From Imbricaverruca yamaguchii (lineage: Eukaryota > Arthropoda > Thecostraca > Neoverrucidae): a stretch of DNA of 64,000 nt. The stretch lies in the NCBI GenBank assembly GCA_034440575.1, contig JAOTOL010001604.1, positions 1,985,001 through 2,049,000 on the forward strand, given 5' to 3'. The notes under the pieces were generated by a model that was given only the letters and a program-made list of their open reading frames with translations, had not been told where the DNA came from and did not search any database. Below, one piece after another: positions 28,319 through 40,300 of the stretch; position 1 is the first letter of the stretch, and each line of letters begins with the position of its first letter. The position numbers were made by a program, and so were the translations under genes.

Positions 28319-31300
28319 CTGCGGCAGCACGAGGGTTGTCGTTAGGTCAGGGGTCACTCACTCATCGTTAGGTTGTAGACACAGACAGGTCAGGGATGAA
28401 CGTGAAATTGTCGACGTCAACTAGCCATCGAATGCGGTGCATCCTTCAGGCGAATCTCGACATTGTAGCGTCGACTGAACCTACAATCCGGATGTTGTCA
28501 TCACGGATTTTAGACGTGCGTAACACATGGATCAAATGCCTGCCTATGCAACAGGAACTCTGCGGATTTGTCTGGCATATTCTTCTACATTAAGTAGTTG
28601 ACGTAATGCACCATTTTTGGTGTGGAAAGAACGTCACCAAAGTGATTTCAAGTGGCTATCATTGCATTGCCGTATTTGGATTGAGTTTCTTTCGGCGATC
28701 TATGGCGATGGATGGTAGGCATGCCATGGGTGCAGCGCAGCACTGCCTTCCCGGGCCGGGCCGAAAACCGTCGGCACTTCCAAAATGGTCGCATTTAAAT
28801 ATTTCCACGCGACGGAAATAAAACCTATTGTCCTCTTGGTACTCGGAAGTGCATCTGCGGTCATCTGTATGTTTGGCTGCCGTTCACCCACCTCGGAAAT
28901 AGAACAGCGAATGCGAGAAGAAAAAAAAACAGCCTAACGCCAGGGTTCAATATGAATACCTCGTACTGTGCAATCCTTCATTATATATTCATCATATTCA
29001 ACCATATTACCTCGACGGGTACCCATGATCATCATGTCCAAATCAGCTGTGAAATCGCATGTTCCGAGTCGATTTGCGAAGGCTTCGGAGAGATGGAACT
29101 ATCAGTGCCGGCGGCAGAGTCTAGAGACTGCTGACGAGAGTGTGGTGTCAATGTGCTGTACAAAGGAAGGCGATCAGCCCAAGTTCTATCCAAGTGAGGA
29201 CGATCAGCTGAAAACCAGCGCCACGTGCATCAAGATGTGATCCCGCGCCATCTAGGATAGAGTCTTATACCACCGACCTCTAAGATTTTCCGCCGACAGT
29301 GAAAAACAGCACGCGGCAACACGCCGAAATTTGGCATAAATTTGGCCTTTGTTGAAGGAATGTGATACCTACCTAACCTGACCTAATGTTACTTCTACCC
29401 ACCCGTCTCCTCGTATTGTCGAAGTCTAAGTTTACTTAAAACAACGTTTCGCGATCCGCTCTACCAATCAGAAAAAAAAATATTGAGAAAAGGAACACGG
29501 AAAATTTTGGAAACTACAAAATAACTATCATTTCGGGGTTAACAAACATTTTGGGACCATGGTCGATTTCGCCTTCCTTTTCTGATTTCACTTACGTTTT
29601 ATGCTAACATTTGCATAACCTCATAACCACTCCCCCAGTGAAGTCACTTTTGTACGGGAGTTAAGTTTTGGGTGGATTCTTGCCCTCATCGTCGAGCGCT
29701 TTCTGATGACTTTTTCTGATGACGTCGAGCACTTCGTTTTTGTGCGACTTTTACTTTTGATTTTGGAGAGGATATGCCCCCCCCCCCCTGAGAAGGGATG
29801 TGAGGATCTGACCGGAGGAGAAAGTTTAGCTTTGTCGCATCTTTCGATATATATCTTCTTTTCTTAAACGAAATTTTCCTGACCTGATCTAAAAAAGAAT
29901 CGTAGGTACATGGAAAAGCAGGAAAGATACCGTTCATGTCCCATATATCATCCATTAAATCATAAGTTAATGCGACGCAGGAAAGACTTATAAATTTCAC
30001 AGCAAAACAAGATCAACCCGAAGGGAAACCTCTACGAAATTTGTTTCCAATGTTGGCTGGAGAAGCTTTACCGGACCGGATCTCACGCTGAGTGGGATTT
30101 GTTCGTGCCGCGTGAAACCCTGATCCTACCACCTGTTGTGGCTATTTCAGTTCGGCGACAGAACTTGAACCAGAGTTGGTCGTGCCACCAATGCATCGAC
30201 ACCGCCGTTCTAATCGTGCTGGTCTGACCTGCCTGACCTTATCGGGTCAGACACCAGCCGACCTTTCCAGCCTGGGAATAGATGTGGCCGTGCGTGGCGA
30301 ATCGAACCATGTCGTAGCCAAGTAAGGGAACTCAATCCAGGAAAGCGGCTAATTCAATTGACTCGGCGGAGCACAATTCAATGCAAATCTGGCGGCAACA
30401 CAAACCAAAACAACATCATTGGCAATCGCGAAGCTTGGGAGGTAGAGGCGTTTGTCATATTCATTGGCATACTCAAAGATTCTGTGAACGTACCACCATA
30501 TATCCCTCCAGCCTGTTCCACGATTTTCCACTTGTCAATTTTAACGCCGCCCTGACGCCACTAATTTCGCATGCACTCGGATCTTTAGCCATGCATGCAT
30601 TTACTGCTAACTTGTAGAACGAAGACAACACTAATTCCATTCACTGGTCAGCCATCAATGCTTCTGCTGCGAAGCACATGGTGTGCAAACACGACAGCAG
30701 CAATTAGCACCGAGCCTTGCCCGACAAGCTGGGCGCGCTAATGAGAATCACCTAATGAGTACCCGCTGGCCTTCGGGTTGGCCTGTGACAGTGAGCCGGC
30801 ATCTCTGGGGCTGACCTGTGACAGTGTGCCGGCACCTCTCAGTCTGACCTGTGACAGTGTGCCGGCACCTCCCCGTGTTGAACTGTGACAGTGTGCCGGC
30901 ACCCCCCGTGTTGACCTGTGACAATGACACAGCCCTCACCGGTGTCCACGTCGTCCTCCTCGTCGACGCCCTCCTGATAGATGTCGTCCATGCTGCCGTC
31001 GCCGCTGCCGCTGCCGCCGTTGTAGCCGTCGAAGTAGTCGTAGACGCCGTCCTCGTCGTCGTAGTCGTGGCCGCCGCCCGAGCCGCTGCCCTCCGTCCAG
31101 GAGCGGTCGTAGCCGTGCAGGTCATCCGACGCCGGCATCACCAGCGTCTTGTCGCGCGAGATCTGTCGACACGCACCATACCGGCCGCAGCGCTGGTGGA
31201 GCGCCACGCGCCGACTAGCGCAGGGTCCCGGGTTCGAAACTCGGCTGCGGTCGTTGCATGACAGATTAAGAGCAGCGGTGACACGACTAGTTCCAAGAAT

Positions 31301-34300
31301 CCGCTCACAACAGTCCAACGACTGCACCATGCCCTCTGCCTGCCGGGGACACGTAATGGTGATGACAGCCATCAAAGAGAGAGATAGAGAGAAAGAGAGA
31401 GGAGATAGGAGAGAGGGAGGGAGAGGGAGAAGACAGGGAGAGGGAAGGGGAGAGGGAGAGGGAGATGGAGAGGGAGAGGGAGAGGGAGAGAGAAAGGGAG
31501 GAGTGAGTGAAATAAAACCACAGACACCATTGCTGCATGCTATGCTTATATGTGATTAAGGATATGTTTCAACTGCACAGCGTACAGGTGATTGATCGTA
31601 AATTGCACGCTTCAGAAACAATAGGTGACGGCGTATACCACAGTAATACCACCAGATGGTGTGCATCACGGTGGTACCACCAGGTGATGCGCACCACAGT
31701 AATACCACCAGACGTCGTGTACCACAGTGATACCACCAAACGACGTGTACCAGCATGATACCACCAAACGGTACGTGCCACGGTGATACCATCAGACGGC
31801 ATGCATCACCATCAAACGGAGTGTATCACGGTAATATCATCAGATGGCGTTTTGGCATCAGACGGCGCTGTCAATGGTGGAACTTTGATACCTTTGAATA
31901 GCACAAAAAAGAGGTCACATCAATGGCGTTTGGTGCCGATATGCATACAAGCGCGTGCGCTGCAACCCTCACAGTAAGCTATGGTCGCAATCCGTGCGAC
32001 GAATAACACCACATCGAAAACTGGCAGTTGCATTTTTGTTTGTTAACCAGCCGATATCTACTGTGCGGTGGGATGGAATAGCACGTGCACTGCAGTGGGT
32101 GCCGTGCCAACGATATTATGCTATTGTACTGTAGCATTTCAGAGCCATTCAAGTGCGCGCACAAGTAAAAATGTAAAATGGATACGCGCGATAACCAATC
32201 CTTTTTCTTTACTTAATTGTCGTTGTCGTTAAGAACTGTTCAGCTATTCTTCCGACAGCAGTGACTGGCAGTTCGGCGCCCGGGAGCCACCCACCACCGC
32301 CACCACCATTTCAACTGGCCATTCTGCGACAATGGGCTGTGAGGCCGCCACAATATTAGCCTGCCTTTGTCGCCGTCTCCGCAATTACTGCCATTGTCCG
32401 CCCGGACGGCACTTCAGCGCCAACTAGAGCCAACGGTGGGGTAAGGTTGGGACGCTCACATGTGGAGTGGGGTGGGCAGACGCTATGACAATGTACTCCC
32501 GCCATCTGAGGGTGTATTAATAGCGTAGAGCCACCGCCATTGATGAGCTCCGATGTCCACATAACCAACCAATCAACCAGCCATCGAAACTATTAATTAA
32601 TCCAGCTAGTTAGCCAGCCATCTAAGCAGCCAGCCAACCAGCATCTAGCCAGTTGACGAACCAGCCAGCCAGCTGTCTAACCTGGCGGCCAATCAGCCAG
32701 CCAGCTATCTAGCCAGCTGGCCAACCACGCAACCAGTCAATCATCTATCTAACCAGCTGGCCAACCACCCAATCAGCCAATCAGCTATCTAACTAACCAG
32801 CGAACCAGCCATCCAGTCAGCTGGCTAACTAGCCAACTATCTATCTAGCCAGCTTGCCATAGCCAGCTATTTAATGAAGCATCTAGCCAGCTGGTCAATC
32901 AGGGGAGGCGCCCGGTATGTACAAATAGGAAAATAGCAGAATGAGTGGTTCCGCTTAAATCTTGTGTAGCACCCAACAAGCTTTACCCCTCACCTGTGGG
33001 TGGGGCTTAGTGTTGACAGATGGTGTTTATACTCTACCTACGAGTGGTTGGACAGCATTTCAACGTTGGTGTCCGTGGGTATGTGTGGAAAAGCACAACT
33101 CGGAAACCACAAGGCCATGTGCCACCTGAAATTATCGGAAGGCTTTGGAAGAGTCGACCAGTGTCCTTACCAATCGGTCAATTCATTGGGAGAATACTGG
33201 ACTACTCAGAGTATCCAACTGGGTACCTCGCGTGAAGCTATCGTAGTGTACTGAAGGGCCAGCACCTCGTGAGAGAACCTCGGGCGAAGCCCACCAACCG
33301 GCATCCAACTCGGCTTTGTGCCGCACAATCCTGGAAACGGCCCTTAGTCGGCATTGTCCCGTGCTGCCACTTCGAAACAAATCCCGGGTAAAGTCCCCTG
33401 AGTCGATCCCTCATGTCAAAGAAACAAAGCACGTGAAATCAACCAACTCACCAACATCAATCACCCAAAATCACCAATTTCCCTGGATACATCAACCCCC
33501 TCACCGTTCCCTACTTCGGCATAATCGCCCGATGTCACCTCTGAATCAGCACCCACACCATCCCTAAAATCTCCCTGACGCGTATGAATCAGCACCCTAT
33601 CCTCCTGGACACCACTGGAACGAGCCGTGAATCAGCACCTCCAGCAGGACGCTCAGACAGATCCCTGGTGCTATCATTGAATTGTTCCTTAATGAGCGCC
33701 TCCCCCCCTCCCACACACCCCTGGGAAATTTCCGGCGTCGTCACTGGCTCGACAATTACACAATTGTGCCCACAGCACGCGATGACTGCGCGATGGCTGA
33801 CAGCACGGCTCACATCGGAAAGCCTGCATTAGTTTTCTCATAAAGAATTCGTTCATCAATGGAATATTGCTCTCGTTAATCGCATCAATGGACACGAAAT
33901 ATTAACCCGCCCATCAAAATGCTGAGTGGTGGGCCGAAAGTAGACCCTGAAAGTTCAGAGCACGTTCCATTCCACCAGCCTCTCCACTTGCTGAACAGAT
34001 AGTGAATCTGTTCACGGCGTACATAGCACGCATTGTATCTGTTCAATACAAAAATGTTTGCTAAATATGACGCTGCTTCCACACCAGGATGAGCAATGCA
34101 TACCTTGCTCACCCTTAAAAACCGCCTGTGCAGCCAACAACCACGTACCTTAAACTAACCAATCCGGTCGCCGTGGCTACAGTAGCAAAATTCGGCCCAG
34201 GGCAGTGGCTGTATTCCCGCTGCAAACAAACCCTATGCATATATATCTTTGAACATCAATATAAATATAAGCAAAGCCTGAAATGATGACCTGTACAGCG

Positions 34301-37300
34301 CACAATGCATAACAGACGCCACATTGCAGTCGATATGTGGACTCGTCTGCATCTCCAACCAACAGGCGCCACATTGCAGTCGATACGTGGACTCGTCTGC
34401 ATCTCCAACCAACAGGCGCCACATTGCAGTCGATACGTGGACTCGTCTGCATCTCCAACCAACAGGCGCCACATTGCAGTCGATACGTGGACTCGTCTGC
34501 ATCTCCAACCAACAGGCGCCACATTGCAGTCGATACGTGGACTCGTCTGCATCTCCAACCAACAGGCGCCACATTGCAGTCGATACGTGGACTCGTCTGC
34601 CTCTCCAACAGACGCCACATTGCAGTCGATACGTGGACTCGTCTGCATCTCCAACCAACAGGCGCCACATTGCAGTCGATACGTGGACTCGTCTGCCTCT
34701 CCAGCAGACGCCATACTGCAGTCGATACGTGGACTCGTCTGCCTCTCCAACAGACGCCATACTGCAGTCGATACGTGGACTCGTCTGCCTCTCCAACAGG
34801 CGCCATACTGCAGTCGATACGTGGACTCGTCTGCCTCTCCAGCAGACGCCATACTGCAGTTCTCAGTTTGTAAAGACGCGCCTGAACAGTCGCCGGCGAC
34901 ACGATGCACGACGGTAACCGGCAGCACTTCCGGCGGCCATTGCGAAGCCGCAGCTGATCACAGGCCGTACACGCCGCTCACGGACCACAAGTGGTGTTCA
35001 GAGACGAGGCCGCTCCTCAGTTACAGGCTCCACTCCGATGTCAACCGGCAGGCATACGAGGCGTTGTCCATGCAGTTGCACTGCATCCAGCACAGGGAAT
35101 AGAGGCCGCTTGAGACAAGCACCATTTATTCAACGAAACGAGGGCCATAAAGCAGGAGCTTCCTGTGATAATTGGGGCTTCCTTCGTGAATAAGCGATGA
35201 TGGATGTAGGTGTGAGCGCATTTGTCAAGCTGTTCAGCCTCACTGACGAGACCAGCCGCCGCCGACGAAGCTGTTCTATAAGGGTACCCAAACCACGGGA
35301 GCATGTGGTTAAAGAAGCACAATAGCAGACGTGACACTGAATAAATTAACAGGAAGAGTATTACTAAAATTTGTACTTCAAAAATGTTTTTACCGTTTCA
35401 GCTATATTCTTTTCATTTGGGAAACACCTCAAACAGTAAATTTGTTTAATGCCAATCACAGGTTATAGTTTAGCAGTTAATGCAGATTTAATTTGAAGTT
35501 CATCATTCCACTGTTTTCAGCATTCTGCCTCCGACGATTCACGGCAATATGCGCCAAGTGGGCTTGAGGAGCAATTCATTTTCTCAGAAGCAAATAGTGA
35601 AATTCCACATGGTTGGCTAGTCAGCTAGATGGCTGGCTGGCTGGTTGACTAGATGGCTGAACTTTAGCTCGATCGAGAAGTTCCAGTAACGTCATTACGT
35701 GCACCGTCTTTAACGCCAACGAACCACGTGCTAGTTCAATTTAAACATCGCCTTATGCGACGAAAACATCTCTGTCGGTGCAGCTACCGATATACGTAAT
35801 GGTAGAAGAATACTGCCGCCAGTACAGGGCGTCATCAGCCGGTACCGCCAGTACAGTGCGTCATCAGCCTCCACCGCCAGTACAGTGCGTCATCAGCCGG
35901 TACCGCCAGTACAGTGCGTCATCAGCCGGTACTACCAGTACAGGACGTCATCAGCCGGTACCACCAGTATAGGACGTCATCAGCCTGCACCGCCAGTACA
36001 GGGCGTCATCAGCCGGTACCACCAGTACAGGGCGTCATCAGCCGGTACCACCAGTACAGGGCGTCATCAGCCGGTACCACCAGTACAGGGCGTCATCAGC
36101 CGGTACCACCAGTATGCCGCTCAGTACAGCGTCATCAGCCGTCACGCCAGTACAGGGCGTCATCAGCCGGTACCACCAGTACAGGGCGTCATCAGCCGGT
36201 ACCACCAGTACAGGGCGTCATCAGCCGGTACCACCAGTACAGGACGTCATCAGCCGGTACCGCCAGTACAGGACGTCATCAGCCTCCGCTGACAGTACAG
36301 GGCGTCATCAGCCGGTACCACCAGTACAGGGCGTCATCAGCCTCCACTGCCAGTACAGGGCGTCATCAGCCGGTACCGCCAGTACAGGGCGTCATCAGCC
36401 TGCACCGCCAGTACAGGACGTCATCAGCCGCTAACAGGGCGTCCGCCACCGCCAGTACAGGGCGTCATCAGCCTGTACCGCCAGTACAGGGCGTCATCAG
36501 CCTGTACCGCCAGTACAGGGCGTCATCAGCCGGTACCGCCAGTACAGGGCGTCATCAGCCGGTACCGCCAGTACAGGGCGTCATCAGCCTGAACTGGCAA
36601 TTCAAGGCTTCATCAGCGACGTTCGATGAGAGGGCGCAGGGGATGGGCTCTGAGGCTGCCCTGCTGTAGACTGATGACCACACATAGACGGTATGACCCA
36701 GCACCACGCCGACACAGGGACCCTTTGGAATGTAAAACCTAGTGATAAGACACAGTTTCTGCCCACAAGAGCGGAGAGACGCAGTACACATGTTGTGATG
36801 CGATCTGGTGATATTCACATAACACTTCGAGCCGCAAGCTTAGTTGGTTGCCCAAATTGATGTGTTTCCATATGAGAGCCCTGGTATTCGCTGGCCGCAA
36901 AATGGCGCGTGACGGCCACTGTTGCATGGTGAAAATCTGCATTGGCATTAATTGCAAAGGGATGATAAAAATGTGATCACCGCACCAGACTTGCATTCTT
37001 GTTCACATTCGAATATCATCGGAAAGTGTGCCTCCCCATAAACTGCGAGGTTGCATCCGCCTCCGCAGCTTAATGCTCTATGTTTCATAAACATCACGGC
37101 AGCGCAACACCTGTTGGCTCCAAATAATCATTTCGCAGAACACAAAAGCTATGTGATCATCAGAATATTGTGAGAAATGTCCAGAAGAGAATGTTTTCTC
37201 CCTTCCATGGAGCGCCAGCGCAGCACATCGTGTAAACTCGGACTGTTCATCATTTAGGCAGCAGTCCTCCATTCCCGCCAGGTGCATCTGGTGGTACTGC

Positions 37301-40300
37301 GCCCGTTCCCACTGGAGACAGTGGCAGCTGGGGTGTGACAGATCGACCACTGACTTTCGCCCCGTCTCTCAGATTTTGAAGAAAAATAATTGGCTTGTAT
37401 TGTAATCGAGTGCTGCGGCCGCGCATGCGTATGGTTTGGGCCGATCCGACCAATGATCTTCGAATTATTTCCTCGGGCGGTTTTGAAAAGCCATGAAAAG
37501 TAGTTTCTTCCACGATCTGTATCTCATACACCGTCAGACATAAATTCACTGTCTGATGCATTGCTTAGATCGCAGCAGTCCAAGGAGCAGTCCAAGGAGC
37601 AGCAGCAGTACAAATTCGTAATGGCATGTGCCCAAAGATGTGATGGTGAGAAAATGGCCTTGTGACATTGTATCCAGTGACATTTCGTGACTCAACTTAA
37701 AACTGACAGGCCTGAATCATCAGAAAGAGATATGCACAAATTGTTCAACAAATGAGAGAATAAAAATGATGACTTCGCCTATCAACATCATTTCCAGGGC
37801 CGTGAAACACTGATTGTCCGTGCAGTCGCTGCAGCTCCTACCGCCACCTATGGCCCTGCCGCCGCTACCGCCTGTGGTGTCGCTACCGCCGCTCTGCTCC
37901 GCCACTGCTAATGACGTCACGACTCTCGCACGTGCGAATCTCAGCGCATGATACAAGCGGCTGTAGGCTGTAATTGAGTAAATACATGGCACCGTGCAGT
38001 TTTGCATTTGGACTGCCATGAAATACGTTCCAAGAAGTGGCGTACCGAAGGCGGTCTCTGGGAGCAGTTGCACTGTTGTTGCACCTCATATGAACGCTAT
38101 GGAAACACTGCGGGTGGGTGTTCGCCCCAAGACAGCAGCTGCGAGGCACATGGGACTTCATTTGTCACGCAGTGCCGCAGAGGATCATCACTACCTTAAT
38201 GCTGAAACACTAGTTGAGCAACTATAATTAAAAGTTGGCCAATGCCAGCGATGCATCATGCCAAGCACGTCCGAGGTGCTTCCAGCAGCTGGGCTTAAGT
38301 CCACGTTTCGGTGCCGAGGAGGGCTCAGAGTGACGAGGCACCCATCACACAGAACAGCTGGCAGAGAACGGCCGGCCTGCCGTCAACTCATGCCGAGCGG
38401 GCCACGCTCGTCACCGCCCATGTTCAGCTGGACTCCGCTCACGAAGCAGCGCCGGACAGCGCCAGAAAACACACCAGACAGCCAGGAGCACACGATAATC
38501 GAGCACGGGAGTATGTAAATCACGGGAGGCTTGCGTCAATCAACAAAATGAAGAAAGAGGAAGAATGCGCCTCCCAATGAGCACCCTGACGTTCCGTCAT
38601 CTATTGCACCTGTTCCCCATAACGCGAAGGATCTGCCTGTGTCACAGCCTCCTTTGAGGGATCAATCTTGTCCGGCGGAAGAAGCAAGCTGTGATGGTTC
38701 CGAGGAGGAGCAAGGTGCGTCATCTGCTGTGCGCCGTCGACGCCGGGTGGCCAGTGAAAGGTGGTCCTACTACCCCAGCCAAGAGAACATCAACGACCTC
38801 ATCAGGAAAATGACATTGACAAAGTCCATCGCCGAGTTTTTCATTTCCAGACTGGAGCAGTGGCACTTACTGAGCGACAGCGTCCGAATTACTTCCCAGA
38901 AGAAGCGGCATCGCGGCTGTTCATTGTTCTTCACTCTTAGAGATGGGCTGTGCTACTGCCATGACATCAGAGGACTTTTGGACGATGTGGGCATTGCCTG
39001 CAACATCTCTGACTGGCGGCTCTTTATCGACAGCTTATCTAAAAGCTTCAAGGTTGTTTTACTGCACAATATACATCAGTGGCTCTCTATTCCTCTGGCT
39101 CATTCAGTGCATATGAAAGAAGAGTACCAGAGCAGCAAAATCCTGCTGAGTGCACTGCAGTACGACCAATTCAGCTGGGAGGTCATTGGCGATTTCAAGA
39201 TGGTGGCCTTCTTGATGGGGCTTCAGGGAGGCTTCACCAAGTTCCCTTGCCATCTGTGCTCTGAATGTTCGTGTACTACTGTTCTACCAATCGTGTACAA
39301 CCAATCATCCTAAGCTGTCAATCTTATATTGTTATGGGAGTTTTATGACTGAAGCAGTCGATGCGCTCCTAAGCCCAAATAACAAACCAACCAACCAAAA
39401 GAGTTGATGCCACTCCTGCACATCAAACTGGGCATCATTAAGCAGTTGCTTAAAGCTGGATACAAAGGGTGAGGCCTGAAAGTACATCCAGGAGCTGTTA
39501 CCGAAGTTGTCGGAGGCGAAAATCAAAGCGAGAGTATTTGTGGGCCCCCGGTGAAGCGACTTACTGACGCCGACAGCTTTCCTGAGATGTCTGAGGTCGA
39601 GCGAACAGCTCGGACAAGCTTCATTTTTCTAGTCAAAGGTTTCCTCGGAAACCACAAGGCAATTAACTACAGAAAAATAGTTCACGAACGTGTGGACACG
39701 TGCCGGAGCATGGGCTGCTGGATGCCGCTGACACTACACGTACGTCCACCTTGATGAGTACAGAGAAAACATTACTCAGATACTCGGAGATCACTCAGAA
39801 GAACAAGGTGAAAGACTTCACCAGGATGCCAGCTCTTTCGAGGAAAGCTATAAGGGACAGTATAATGAAAGTATGATGAGGGACTATATCTGGAACGTTA
39901 TGCCTGAAAGTGAACTGAAATACAATCGCCAATCTCGTAGACAAACATATTTTTATTCAACTACAAGGTTATAATTGTTGCATCAATTATCCGTTGTGAT
40001 ACTCTTTATCAATGCTGTGCATCACTGTACTTTATCACTGCGTGTGAATTAATATATGATAATACATAATTATGCCTTATTCGTTTCCTTCTTTTTATTC
40101 CCTTCTTGAGAACTTCATTTTTCATAATTAATACTAATAATCGTGTTAATATCAATTAAAATTATACTTAACAGGATTCGTTTGATTTAGAAGCAGATAG
40201 TGTGAAGTACCCTCGAATTAATAAGCAAAAATGGCAACAAAAAATAAGTAAATCGATCCCATGAACTCAGAGCCTACGTCTGAATTTGGTGATTGCTCAT

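Noticed and set aside
34177..35102. Six overlapping frames of 178-265 residues on both strands
   Set aside because: Open on both strands in every frame because the 50-bp unit lacks stops. No splice or family support.
35885..36669. Frames of 135-251 residues with GRHQPVPPVQ repeats
   Set aside because: 29-bp repeat artefact that cycles through all frames.
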